Of a stretch of 64,000 bases of DNA, positions 22,904 to 34,956 are shown in pieces (position 1 is the stretch's first letter; the number at the start of each line of letters is the position of its first letter). The position numbers and the translations under genes were made by a program. This DNA is from Crambe crambe (lineage: Eukaryota; Porifera; Demospongiae; Poecilosclerida; Crambeidae). The DNA is taken from the NCBI GenBank assembly GCA_963924555.1, contig OZ004584.1, positions 5,455,001 through 5,519,000 on the forward strand, given 5' to 3'. The notes beneath the pieces were generated by a model. The model searched no databases. It worked only from the letters and a program-made list of their open reading frames with translations, and was not told the origin of the DNA.

Positions 22904-23340
22904 ACCAGGTCCTGCGGTAACATCGGTGGATGAGAGTGGCTAGTCTGAACTGGAGCGATGAATCTCTTCCATGTCCCGATGAATTCAGAGAACGCAGTGA
23001 CTCTGACATCCGCACTTGTGGAATCAACTCCACATCAACTGGTTCATGTCCTTCTTTGATTTTCAAAACATACAGCACTGTGTATAGTAGAGTCTGTGGC
23101 AAGATAAATGCTTATCAAGTTGGTACTCCAGATGCATTTGATACAACTCATGGGCGTGGTTCAAACATAACAATTGACTTTAATTACGTGGATGGTGTTA
23201 GTCTTACACATGGTAACAAGCCTAGGAGACACATCTGGACTTTTGCTGCTACCCACCAGGATGGCCCTAGACCATCTATATTTCGTTTTCCAGGTAGTAC
23301 CTGTCAGTGTGTGAGACCAGGTGACAGCATAATCATACCA

Positions 23341-23369
<29 letters not shown>
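23341..23369 (+). repeat. 29-nt poly-C tract, in-frame polyproline
   Basis: An uninterrupted run of 29 C in the receptor C head. Receptors B, D and F have a short proline stretch (PPSFVG) here; expansion lengthens it to about 13 prolines. The exact length is uncertain because homopolymers are error-prone. Confidence 0.8.
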
Positions 23370-23372
<3 letters not shown>

Positions 23373-23634
23373 TTCTTTTGTGGGAACGAACTACTTCTGC
23401 GATACAGGAAGTCGAAGTAGACCACCTCCTGGACAGTTTTACCCTGATGATCCCCTGTGGGATGTGACTGGGTGTGCTTCTGCTAGCATATGCTGTTCCT
23501 TCAATAACCCCCCGTGGTTCTACAAGCAACTCCCATCAGCCACCACTGACGACATAGAGATAAGGGTGTGTCATGATGAGGGCAGAGGCAATGAAGACAT
23601 TGCCATATCGAATGTCGAAATTTATGTACAGTAG

Positions 23635-24796
23635 CTAGCTAGCTAGCTAGTGTGCTGAGATATCTCCACTATAAAGTAGTTTAGTGACTTTTATTTACAT
23701 TGTGTAGCTAGCACTATATATGATCATGACATGAATGCTATCGTATATGTATACTTTTACATGTGCAAACTGTTGTGTATTCATTGTAGAACTCTTTCTT
23801 TTTGTAACTGTAGCTAGTAGCTATGTATTTGGTGGATGAATCATGTGACAGATGGTCAGGTCGACTGCAATTTTTCTTGTGATGGATGAGATCATGTGGC
23901 TATTATGACTCCACATCCTACTGGACATGTGATCATGCGACTATATCAGCAGAATGAATTTAAGGAGCAAGTAGACCTCGTAGTAGAGCCTACTCACCAG
24001 AATGCAGCCAGACCAACAAGAGAGGTATGGCTTCATTGTCAAGGTAGCTGGACAGTATTGAGTATAGTATAGCTACCAGGGAAAAGCATTTGCAACAACA
24101 TAAAAAGGTTTTGAAAAAAAGAATTTGGTATAGCTAAAGGGTCACTTCAACAACTCTACATTTTGCATTGATAGCTGTGATCTAACTTGGATCTGGGGTG
24201 AATAACTACTTGATCATCACTAGCTGCACTCTCATTTGGTTCCAGTGAACTGGTGATGATAGTGCCAGTAAGTGTAATTTTTTATTAATCAGAGACTTTC
24301 TATGTAGGGATGTGGACGCCGCATATACTCTAATACAAAAATGAAATTCCAGTTCCCCCACTTTGACTCTACTCTGAATGATTATCCTGCTTACTAGCTA
24401 TAGCCTACTAGCTACTAATTTTAACCATCATAGTGGTTAGTATAACCAAAGGTGACCAAAGTAGGGACTAGCTAGTTATTTTAGCTAATCCAGGTGGGTA
24501 GTTTGACATTTATTTTTTACAGTGCGAAAAAGCTTCCTGTAGTGTATGTAGTACACTTTGATGGTTGCCATAGCATTACATGTATTCCTGTATTGTTGCT
24601 AGTCTATCTGAAATTGCAACTACATAGCTGTAATAGAATAATCCACTCAAGTGAGTACTTTATGACAAAAGTAAAGGCTAAATAAAAAAGAAAAGTAGGG
24701 ATGGCTGTGTGCAGTTCAAAAAAGTTCAGCAACAAGAGAGTGAACTTCATTCAATTAAGTATAGCTAACCCCTTACCCATCACCAATATTACCAAG
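23635..24796 (+). pseudogene. Receptor 3' flank with degraded PDZ-exon remnant
   Basis: No intact gene. About 23945-24045 retains the first PDZ exon in degraded form ('agaatgcagccagaccaacaa' region followed by a GTAGCTGG donor), and about 24235-24275 retains the start of the fourth ('ccagtgaactggtgatgata'). Exons 2 and 3 are not found. 24690-24870 belongs to the 'tacttcactcc' interspersed repeat family. This shows that the receptor-PDZ order also held in the C cassette. Confidence 0.55.
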
Positions 24797-25455
24797 CTAT
24801 GAGCTAACTATTCCAACTTCACTCCCATGACAGGCCAAGATGAGATATAAAGGGGAGACAAAAAGCTGAATCACTATCACAAAAAGCACTATCTCATCGT
24901 GAAGAGTGGTACTGTTTTCTCCAGTTATTGTGGGCCATACATCAAGACCGTTCATGGGAAACTTGCCCTCTCCTGAATCAGATGAGTCAATACCGACCAG
25001 TTTGCAGAAAGTAGCATACCAGTCAGCTATGTGAATGAATCCATCTGTCCCTTTGCCCTTCATGCTGTCAGGAATGAGGCCAACATTAGCAAAAGCTAGA
25101 GATCATACTTCGCCTTCCAAAAAAGTTCCCTTAGCTACATCCCTTCAGAGGGAATTAGTTGCTGTGCTCCGCCATTGTCAGCTGAAATCACAATAATGGG
25201 TTATTCCACATCTCATTTTCCTTCAACAGCTTGGTTACATTGTTTGCAACGCTAACCATGTGCTTTGCAGGCAGAGTTTACTCAGCATAGAGTTTGAGCC
25301 ACTCATCGGGAGCTTGAAGAGGTGTGTGGACGTTATGTAATGGCAGATACAGAAACATAGGGTTGTCCACATCGTGGTGGAAAAGATTTATGTGAAGTCG
25401 TCACGATAATTGTAAGCATCGCAAGTTCCATTTCGAGAGTCAGGGACATTGTGAT
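24797..25455 (-). pseudogene. Arylsulfatase (ARSB/I/J-like) fragment, inverted
   Basis: Read on the minus strand, 25455 to about 25130 encodes NVPDSRNGTCDAYNYRDDFT, a stop, then HHDVDNPMFLYLPLHNVHTP and LQAPDEWLKLYAE, followed by further stops. 25063-24797 encodes KGTDGFIHIADWYATFCKLV followed by GLDVWPTITGEN. These are characteristic internal segments of type I sulfatases, which hydrolyse sulfate esters, usually in lysosomes. The catalytic Cys-x-Pro-x-Arg motif region is not present. In-frame stops and missing ends make it a pseudogene fragment, and its orientation is opposite to the cassette. Confidence 0.75.
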
Positions 25456-25740
25456 GACTGGTGAACTTTATTTTTATGCTCGTCCATGCATTAATTATTA
25501 GTTTTGTCATAACTACGTACAACTATTATGCATACAATTATTCATAATACGACTCTTCATCATCTATCACAATAATAATTTTCCATTACCCTCATAATTA
25601 CTATGTACATCACTTTATCGACTTGTGGACTACACATAAGCCAAAACAACTTGGTACACTACAGTATGAGACTTAGCATAGATACTTACTATGTACAGTA
25701 CAGTACAGTACAGTGCGAATTTCCATATTAAGTCCCTTTA
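25456..25740 (+). repeat. PTP 3' flank without the PTP exons
   Basis: Matches the sequence following the PTP stop codon at 1484-1760 and 54491-54760 ('actggtgaactttattttta' onward). In this cassette the PTP exons are gone and the inverted sulfatase fragment abuts the flank at about 25455, marking a rearrangement breakpoint. Confidence 0.75.
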
Positions 25741-25762
25741 CCAACTATACTGAATATGCTTA

Positions 25763-26117
25763 TGTAAGTGTTAAGTAGTTTAATAAGTGTTAATCTTAGT
25801 TAATAATTTTGTGGCCTAGCCATCCATTGATTGTGGATAGTGACAGTTTAGCTACAGATTGATGTCATGTGTTGTGTCTGAGGTTTAGTTGTATTTGTGT
25901 CACAGTCCACGACTGACTGCAAGCTCCACCATGCATTCACATCAATGGATCACTGCATACACACATCATTCATTAGGTCATCATCTTTCTGTCTAGTATA
26001 TAAGTAGTAGTCTTGTCAGTTGTTAGGTGTGCTAAAATTGTGAGTTATAAGATAATATTTGCTGCTGTAAACCTCCTACTCTGATTGCGAGATATTCCGC
26101 AAGTCGGCCACATTACA
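25763..26117. mobile_element. Probable solo LTR (355 bp)
   Basis: Starts TGTAAGTG and ends CATTACA (TG...CA), flanked by CTTA direct repeats (25759-25762 and 26118-26121). It contains a TATA-like 'tatataagtag' about 115 bases before its end. There are no internal retroelement genes and no second LTR nearby, so it looks like the product of LTR-LTR recombination. It is not the same family as the LTRs at 47306. Confidence 0.6.
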
Positions 26118-26228
26118 CTTATAACACGGATCGGACCGGACTGATGGACCCATTAAAAAAAGCATGACCTGTCCGTAAAATAGCAAAATAATAAAATGCA
26201 GACCGAATTTTTGGCGCCAGCTGCAAGC

Positions 26229-27210
26229 ATGGCCTTTTTAGTCAGCAAGGAGCCGGAGCAGGATCTCACCCTTCAAGAGGCACTAGCCTATCTCCAAAAT
26301 GAGAAAGGTAGCTACTATGGCATCATTGCCTCCTGTCAGGCCTAAGGGTGGAGATATTTATTTGTTCTCAGCTGGAAATGATTCTAAAAAAAAAAAAAAA
26401 AAGGTAGGTATAAAATATGGCTATACTGAGTGGTTAATTGGCAAGTTGGTAGTTAGCTAGCTGGCTGATTGCTGATGTTCAATTAGCTTGGGGGTAGCTA
26501 ATGGATATACTTCTGATAGGCCATTGAAACGAAATAACTGTGAAGTGCAAAGTAAGTGGTAAAGACCACAGTAAAGCTAGTATACATTAACAATGTCTGC
26601 AATGGCAAAGAGCATGTGTCCATAAAATCCCACCTGTCCAGAAACTGCACTTACTGTATAGTTGAGTGATCTCGTGTTTTATAATGCATATACGTAGATG
26701 ATTGGAGATGTAACCAATATAGATGGTTTCAAAATGGACGGAAAAAAATTCCCAAGAAAGACCCTGTTATAATCAAGATATATTTCATTAATGTAACTGC
26801 AGATGGAACTAGCACGAAGTTTAGGCAGCATGCTTACTCCATGATTGATGACCATACATATACTACGCTAGTTCACTATCTTGGGGATCATACATCAGTG
26901 ATTGACTTCCCTCATGGGAATTCAAAAAGGGATGAAAAGATGCATGTGCGGACATGCCCATCAGTGCTGAAAGCGATTTCAAATGTTGATGTTCCAAGTA
27001 ATGTCTACAAAAAGGAAATAGCAAAGAATGATTGTTTACCAGAACACCAACCAGTACTTAAGCCGAAGAATGTTAAACAAATTTCCAATGTACAGGCAAA
27101 AAATAGGCAAAAGTATCGCCTTACTCATGATGCTTTGTATAATATCCATGAGCTTGCTTTTGACTTGGATGGTTTCATAGCAAAAATTATTACTTATCCA
27201 GATTTCATCC
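26229..27210 (+). pseudogene. FLYWCH/WRKY-like zinc-finger protein fragment, 5' exons
   Basis: Exon 1 26229-26307 starts MAFLVSKEPEQDLTLQEAL. The intron fits GT-AG, and exon 2 from 26698 continues in frame: DDWRCNQYRWFQNG, IKIYFINVTADGTSTKFRQH, YLGDHTSVIDFPHGNSK, then a tail NRQKYRLTHDALYNIHELAF. The aromatic/basic core with Cys and His resembles FLYWCH/WRKY-GCM-type DNA-binding folds found at the N-terminus of Mutator-like transposase-derived proteins. That family assignment is inference. At about 27210 homology stops and the frame runs into receptor sequence, so only the N-terminal part remains. Confidence 0.5.
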
Positions 27211-27657
27211 TATTAAGTCACAGTATAAAATGTCTGCTTGTAGTTGGAAGTGTGCAATTTTACTGGTTGGATTCATCTTAGTAGGTAGTGCTGCATTTAT
27301 TAGCTTCGGTCTTACCTTATGGAATATCAATTCCAACTTTAAAACACGGCTCCAAGCTTCTAATGTAGCTGAACTTGAAAGAAGATTAGCACAGCTTCAG
27401 GTTTCTGTGAACAATAATACATCAGAATGTGAAAGAAAAATACTGGAGCTTCGGAATATCTGAACTCGAAAGAAGTCTAATGCAACTTCAGATATTTGAA
27501 AATAATCGCAATGATATTCAGAGTAATATTTCAAAGTCATTAGATTCTAAACTAAACAATATCATTCGATCACTGACTGGACAATACTCAAATCTTCCGG
27601 CTGATTCATGTTCCCTTGTCTTGCAGTTGAATTCTTCCTCCCCATATACTATGTAGG
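27211..27657 (+). pseudogene. Long-class receptor fragment (membrane span, stalk, start of head)
   Basis: Begins within the codons for the juxtamembrane segment (SQYKMSACSW), includes the membrane span GFILVGSAAF, one stalk repeat, a frameshift near 27459 where the NDST codons are lost, then ELERSLMQLQ and the pre-head region LTGQYSNLPADSC. It stops at 27654, just before the GHYW motif. The tail exon region and head are missing. It is joined directly to the zinc-finger fragment upstream. Confidence 0.8.
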
Positions 27658-28115
27658 GATTGTTAGCTGAATTATACAGAACAAAGATTGATCCCACTTC
27701 CATCCTTTATCCCTACCCTTGTTTCCTTATTTTTTTTTGAGCAATGGTCATACCTCTTTTTTTTCTTTTTTTCATTTCACAGAAATGTTTTTTTCCCTTA
27801 GAAAATACTAGCTATACGTATACTATATTCCTACTAAGTACTTACTCTATAAAAATTAACTAGTGGGTTGTGCATACACTGTTAAAAATAGGGTGTTATG
27901 AAAACACTTTTTGGGGTGCTCATACGCATGTTTAAATATAACACCCTTAGGGTGTAAGGTGGGGAGTTTCCCTAACACCCAGTAGTATTATCATGACACC
28001 CTTTGAGTGTTAGGTAAGGAGTTGTATGAACAATCTGCAACAACTCTAAGGGTGTTAGTGGTGGTGATTTTTCTACACCCTAACTATTACCATGACACCT
28101 TGATTGGTGTTGGTT

Positions 28116-28696
28116 GCATGTACCTGGTATCCCTTTACTTAGGGGGCATTAATTCAAATCATATAGGTAGTAGTAGTTGTGGGGGGATGAGCTGGAGGGT
28201 TTAAGCTCCGTCAGTTGCCGCCACGTAAGAGGGTTGCTGCCACCAGGATTCTGTCTATGGCCCCAGCTAGTTTTACCCAGCGCAGGATCAGGAATAGATA
28301 AGTATTAAATTATTATTCACTTGAGTAAGACAAAAATCAACTGACAGAAATGAGGTGGATACTTTTATACCCTTCACCTCGTCAAACTAAACATAGTAAC
28401 ACACACACTATAAATAGAACTGCTATGGAAGGTTCTGGAACCTGAGTTCGTCAACACATACAACATATTCACACACACATAAGACATTGATGAGAGGTGA
28501 CACAATAATGATTAGAACATGCAGGAACAAGGATTAACACATACACAAGATGATACAGAATTACACGAACATAAAGGGCATGTGGTGATTACAGAATTAC
28601 ATACATACATAGATACATACATTCATTACACATGGTGATACAAAATTATACACATACACATGTACATTCCCCTACATCGTACCGCCATGGGTCACC
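28116..28696. other. Left interior of CACTA-like element, no gene seen
   Basis: No coding sequence is recognised. The stretch contains low-complexity acaca- and 'catacatacata'-type words (28380-28680). Confidence 0.4.
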
Positions 28697-28719
28697 TCAC
28701 GTGGAGGCTGTCCCTCCAC

Positions 28720-28775
28720 AGTAGTAGTAATAATAATAATAATAAGAATAATAGAATAAGAATAAGAATAATAAC
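28720..28775. repeat. AAT-rich microsatellite
   Basis: Runs of 'taa' and 'aagaat' trinucleotide-type repeats near the 3' end of the minus-strand gene. They encode a poly-Tyr-like tail only if read through, which I do not consider meaningful. Confidence 0.7.
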
Positions 28776-29596
28776 AGAAGATAACTAAATCTTGTCCAAA
28801 CACTAACAAGTTGAGTCACAACAGATGGTGTATGCTGTGTATCTTTTATCATAAGTATGATATGTTGTATGAAGATAAACAAAGAATACAATGGTTTAGG
28901 ATATTGAATGTTGAAAGTAAAGTAAACAGAAATTAGAGTACCAAATAGAGTTTGAGTTTCACCAAATAATACACCTTCAGCAGCAATAAAGAATTGTACT
29001 TGCTCACTTGACTTGACTGGTACTATATATGGATAATTGCAGGCAAAATTCTGAACCTGAAGTTCCAAGTCACTTCCATCCTGCAAGGAAAAAAGATTTG
29101 CCATAAGTGGAAGACACAGAGGAGATGTGTACATGTGTGTGGTGGGGAGGATACTGCTGGTTTAGACTCTTTCATATTTCTTGCTTTTTTGTATATCAGC
29201 AAGTAGCTATAACATCAAAACTTCACAGAGATCATGACTTAGGGTGCATGCCTATAAATCATGGTGATATTAAGCTGTGATAATACACCCTCTCGCCGAT
29301 AAAGGACACAATAGAAATAACTTTGAACTTTAGTATGTAGAATACAGGGGGAGGGGGCCAAGCCTTAACAGTAATATGTACGTATGATGTTAAACATGAA
29401 TTTTCAATTCGGCAATGTTACTTACAGGAAAAGTGTTATACTGCCTTTTGCTTTACTGAACGGCCAGCTAGGAGATAAGCAAGGCATTCAAAAGCATGAA
29501 GTTCTTTGATTACATCATGAGCTGTATAATTATTGTATGAGAGAAGAGTATACATATATAATAGCATAATAATAATAATGAGCGGGAGAGAGAGCA

Positions 29597-29629
29597 TTGT
29601 GTGTGTGTGTGTGTGTGTGTGTGTGCATG

Positions 29630-29662
<33 letters not shown>
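29597..29662. repeat. (GT)n-(GA)n compound microsatellite
   Basis: A run of about 13 GT units followed by GA-rich repeats. It lies in an intron of the minus-strand SAM gene. Confidence 0.85.
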
Positions 29663-31782
29663 GTGTACATTAAATTGAGAGTAACCTTGAGTATCCGTAT
29701 ACAGGGTCAATTCTTGGCACTGTAAATCCATTATTTGTTGTAGCTGAGTCCGGTTAGCAGCTTCATTTCTGGCTTGAATAAATATTTTTTCAGCAAGAGA
29801 TGACCATGTTGACTTAGCATCATCACTGAGAGTGGTACCAGTAATCAATTCAAATTCAATTTTCAACTGTGGGTGGGAGGAATCAGCAATATTCAATTGT
29901 GGGTAGCATAACTTACATATCTCGATAACTTTAGATTGGGAAAAGTTTCGAAAACAGCACTAACAAAAGGTAAATCACTATGAATCCACTTTCTTTGTTC
30001 AGAAAAGGTAGACTTTAACAGACGTTTTACTACTTTCTTTTTGGGTTTTGGTTTATCGTTTTCCTGAAAAGAGTCTACCTTAGTTATAATAGCAATTTAA
30101 TAAAGAGTTCTTTACCTCTTGAAGTTTCATAACATCCCCCTCATAGTCACATTCTTCATCATCGACATTAATGGAATCAGCATCCAATCGCTTAGGTCTT
30201 TTCCTCACTGTAGTATGTATGAAAGGAAAGCATTAGGCATACAAATTAACACAAGTACAAGTAGAAATTAGCATCTCTTACCTGGGGAACTAGAAGTAGA
30301 GCTACCTGCTTCATTGCTTTCATTGAAATCTAATATTCTCTTCTTTGGAACTGGTCTACGTAAGTTTTTGAATTTTTTGCCTCAACTGCATTTTCCAAGA
30401 ACCCTGTTATTATAGATTATTTGGCATTAAGCAACAGATCTCAGAGGATTTCTCGGGGAAAGGAATGTAGGCAGAGTTAAAACAGAGTTCCATAACTTAA
30501 AGCTAACAACTTACATAACCATTTCCAATTGTATCTTTTAGACTTGGATAAGTAGTGATCAGCTTAACATATACCATAGTATACTCCTCAGATGTAGGGT
30601 GTGTACAATGTTGAAAAAGTTGAAGGGCTATAATATTAATAATTTCAGAACGCACAGCCTTTGTTATCTGTCCACTTTTTATAGCTTCCATGGTCCTCAT
30701 GGTATATTTCTTAGGAATCTCATAATTTACAAGACTATTCCCATGATGAACAGCATTTTCTTTCAGCAACTGCAATTAAAAAAATAATAATAAAAAAAAT
30801 GAAGCATGAACTTTTCTGTAGCCAGCACTACAAAATCTGGGAAAATTTTACCAGTACAAAGGAGCACAATGTAGCTTCATAGTAATCAGTGGACCCAGAC
30901 CCTGGATTGTTAACTTAACAAATTAACTTACTACTTTGTTGCCTGAAGGCTTGAAGGAATCAATAACAGCTTTGATAGCTTTCCTTTCTCCCAATAAAGA
31001 AATTATCTCCTTCAAATCGTTTTCACTCAATTCCAAAAAAATTTTCCCGTTTATTTTATTACTCTTGATTTTATCATAGATAATATAGTACTGCCGTGGA
31101 TGTGAAACGCATGCGTATACGAATGATATACGGTGATTTATAGAAACCGTCATTGCAACGCTTGACAACGGTCGTGTTGGCTGCATTGCGGATGTGTTTT
31201 GTTGTTTTGACCGTTCCTTTTCCCCACCTTTGCATATTTAGTGTACGGAAATTAGCAGTGATGTATCGGGTAAGTAATTGCTAGCTATTTTATTGGTAAA
31301 ATTTGTATTAAACGCTTGGAAAAGGTGCTATAATTCGTCTACTGTAGTAGAAACAACTTTGTGTGAGATTATTTTCCAGCAGCACAATTCATGCACTGAA
31401 AAGATTTTCTCTGTACCTTCAAGATACTTTTATATATTGGGAGAATGTGAAAGTAGAACCACATGCATATATATATGTTCATAAATAGATAATTTATGCT
31501 GTAAAAGGTCTCCTACTTTGTGTGAGATTTTCTCTAACACTGTTTGCAAGAATTGCTAGAACTTATTATGTACATACAGTCTGTGAACTAGTACACCGGG
31601 AGAATGTGAAAGTTTATTTGAATAAGCTTTGTAGAATAAGTTTTAGAGGTATACACATTTGGTTTAGCTACATAATTCTGGAAATTATTGTGAGTATGAG
31701 TATATTGCCCCGGGCTAAAGTAGCTATAAAAGGTTGTTAAAACTTTATCACTATATATATATTATTGTAAACAGTAATAATT

Positions 31783-34529
31783 ATGGAAGCAATACCATCA
31801 CAATATCACAAAAAGCGAAGGAAAGGGGCTCGGTCCAAGATAGACCGAAGGAAAAATTGTGATAGGCTTCGGTCACAAGCTGGCAAAACCAATCCACCCA
31901 CAAATTTCTTACCAACTTCCCTACCTAACCAGTGGCAAGTGCATGCTGGTGAGAGCAGCACAGAATATTACAAGATCATGCATGACACAACGATCCAAGT
32001 GGGTCCATCAGTGATCATCAGACAAGATTGTTCTTGGGATGTCTTTCTCTATAAAAGGAAAATAAGTCAAACCAGTCCAGCACTTTCCAGATTTCCTCCA
32101 CTTTTGACTTCCTCTGATACAGTTATAGACCTGATCCACTCTGTAGACGAATTAACTATTTGTCCAGGAAATCCTGAGGAAAAATTTATCAATGTATGCA
32201 AAAAGAAGGGAGGAAGTGTGAAAGGAAAGAGAGGATTTGGTCCAACAGTTGGCTACATTGACAACACTCAAACCTGCACTGTACGCAGTACTAACTGTGA
32301 CATTATATCCACAAATACTATGAGATGTAAGTCATGCAGCTCCCTTCGAAGTACGCTGAAATCTTCCATATCTCGTCAAAAAGATGAGAATAATGAGGAT
32401 TGCACGGCAGCAGACAGTCACACCACATACTCTAACCTTTCATCCGAACAGAAAGACACGAGACTGAGAAATCTCCATCTTTCTCTCAAATCGGCCAGAC
32501 AACAGAACACAGTTTTGAAAGCCAAAATTGCTGGACTCATCCAAGATCAAGCTGTTCCACTTCAGGCAGAAGATGCTACTGATATTGGTGCAATTATGAG
32601 GGATGTTCAACCACTAGTGGAGGCAAATTTTCCATCCAACACACCACAAAGAATCTTTTGGGAACAGCAAGTGCTATACAATGGCCTTAAAGATAAGAGG
32701 CAAATGAGGTGGCATCCTCTTTTGGTCAGGTTTGCACTCAACTTGAAATACCTCTCCACTTCAGCTTACAAAGCCATGCGTCAGAGTGGTATCATTAGCC
32801 TTCCTAGCGAACGAACATTATCTGATTATACACACTGGTCCACACCCCATAATGGAGTTCAGTTAGAATTCATAGAGGAATTCATCAGAATGCTGGATAC
32901 TGCACCTTGCAACCAAAACCACTGCACACTATCAATGGATGAAATGAAAATAAAGAGTGGATTGGTCTTCAACAAGCATAGTGGAACGTTAGTAGGCTTC
33001 ATTGATTTAGGTAGGGCAAATCATGACATAGAATTGCTGGTTAGTGGAAAGAACGTTGGAAAACAACTTGCTGACCATGTCTTTGTTTTCATGGCAAGAT
33101 CAGTCTTCAAGCCATCGTTGTCGGTGCCAATAGCTCATTATTTCAGTTTGAATCTCAAAGGTATACCTATATTCTTGACTCATACAGCTATACAGCTACG
33201 TATAATGATTTCACATGCATGCATAATTATGTTATCTTAAATTGTTTTGTGAATGAAATACCAGGCGAGAGGATATTTCCATTGGTATGGGAGGCCATTG
33301 AAGCACTTGAACTGTATAATATCCCAGTCGTATCATTGACCAGTGATGGGGCCAAATCAAATCGAAGATTTTATCGCATGTGTCAGAAAAGAAAGACTGA
33401 TTTGCCATTCAAATCCATCAACCCGTACAGAGATGGTCATGGATTGTACTTCTTCTGTGATGTGCCACACCTCCTGAAAACAACCCGGAATTGTTTTAGC
33501 AATTCTTTCTCTCATTCCTGTAGTAGAAAGATGCAAGTGAGTAACGTACATGGATAATATAAATCTTATCATTATTTTATCAACTTATAGAAAAATGGAC
33601 AGGACATTTCATGGAAATCAATCGAGCACCTCTACCTTAGTGAAAATACCACTAACACACCAGGTGTTAGGATATGTTCAAAACTTACAAGAGACCATGT
33701 GTGGTTAACATCATATACAAGAATGAGGGTTTACTTGGCAGCCCAAGTTAGTTGATAACAATTGCAATTATTATAACTATTATAATTAATTGCTATAATA
33801 GGTGATGAGTGAAAGCGTAGCATGTGCATTGGAGATGATTAGCAGGGAGAAAACTAGGGAAACGCGAAAGTTTATTAGGATGATTGATATATTCTTTGAT
33901 TGTCTGAATGTTAGGGGTCCTAAAGTGGCTCTATTGAAAAGGAAGGACAATTTAAAGCCGTATACTAGCCCTATAGATGAGAGATTTAAGGTATAGTAAA
34001 AATATATATAACTCAATATTGAATGTACAGATTCAATTCTTAATAGTGGCTGAAAGAAGATTTTATTGCTTACTTGAATGAATGGGAGAATGGGGTCAAA
34101 ACCTTGCCTCTAAGTAAAAAAGAACAACAGAGACGATGTTTGAGTAGAGAAACATTGGAAGGAATGAAGATTACCAGTAAGATTATGAGTGTAATCCATG
34201 TAGCTATAATAATTATATCATCATTATTATAATGTATAGTCAGTTCATTTACTGAATTGGGGCCTCAATTGTTGCAATTGGATGGAGTGAAATACTTGCT
34301 GAGTGAAGTTTTTTCTCAGGACCCACTCGAAAGGTATTTCAGCAGGCAGCGTCATCGAGGTGGAAGCTGTGACAATCCTACTGCTTACCTCATCTCATAT
34401 AATGCATCAACCCTAGTGCAGCAGAAATCAATCTACAGTGACCTAAAAACAATGAATGTGCAAAAGGAAGATGAGAAAGATATCCAGTCGGTCTCTGAAC
34501 CACTTCGAAAAAGGTCAAGAAAATCCTGA
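31783..34529 (+). CDS. P-element-like transposase (804 aa from six exons)
   Basis: Exons with GT-AG borders: 31783-33160, 33265-33536, 33591-33746, 33802-33990, 34047-34176 and 34240-34529. They total 2415 bases and stay in frame throughout. A Lys/Arg-rich start (KKRRKGARSKIDRRK) could be a nuclear signal. A Cys/His-containing segment around CDIISTNTMRCKSC may bind zinc, and a leucine-rich coiled segment follows. Residues around 300-460 have the P/THAP9-type pattern: MRWHPLLVRFALNLKYLS, LPSERTLSDYTHWS, and MDEMKIKSGLVFNKHSGTLV with a catalytic-type Asp-Glu pair. Exon 2 has LTSDGAKSNRRFYR, and the last exon DPLERYFSRQRHRGGSCDNP, matching the C-terminal P-family motif. I see no canonical N-terminal THAP domain, so DNA binding may use another fold. 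The enzyme would cut and paste the element in the nucleus. It converges with the minus-strand accessory gene. Confidence 0.85.
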
Positions 34530-34596
34530 CAATTCGACCTTTACTTGGCAAATTATACATCAGCATTTTACAATGATTGGTGCATGGCTGATACAT

Positions 34597-34879
34597 CAGG
34601 GGTGGATCCAGGAATTTGAAAAGGGGGGGGGGCATGATGCCCATGTGCCCGTAAGACCACTGCCCACTGCCAGGGTTCCATTCAGGAAATTTTAATTTGG
34701 GGTTGAAGGTAGGCTACACAGCACGCTATTTAGGAGGGACTGGGGCCTGGGACAATTTTGAGTTTTTGATTGCAATTTGAGAGGCAAAAACAAGACAAGA
34801 CAAGTCAGTCATATGCATCAGTATTATTATGCTACTAATTTTTATGAACATAATTGAAATGAGAGGGGGGCCACCCCTG
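34597..34879. mobile_element. 283-bp hAT-like MITE nested in P-like copy 2
   Basis: The same MITE, ends and TACAT flanks (34592-34596 and 34880-34884) as in copy 1 at 16281-16563, at the same place between the convergent genes. Confidence 0.85.
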
Positions 34880-34956
34880 TACATTTATTACATAGCTGGA
34901 TGAACACACACAAACAAACATTATACGGAATAACATAGCTATACAAACAAGGCAGT

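Larger units (their letters stand above)
21708..23634 (+). pseudogene. Long-class type II receptor C, interrupted by a MITE
   Basis: From the ATG at 21708 the tail has YEMI, YNVP and three 16-residue VPS repeats, then a membrane span around residues 78-102, two full 33-residue stalk repeats and the head start GHYWIRSSNGSAVRVYCDM. At 22481 a 423-bp MITE is inserted within the codons following CDMT, ending the frame at 22505. After the MITE the head continues (22930-23634) with RRHIWTF, YFCDTG, DPLWDV and CCSFNNPPWF. Even with the MITE ignored, seven bases are missing between the codons for CGNI and GGWM, so the gene carries a second lesion. A 29-base C-tract adds an in-frame polyproline run in the head. 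The gene is inactive unless spliced in an unexpected way. Confidence 0.85.
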
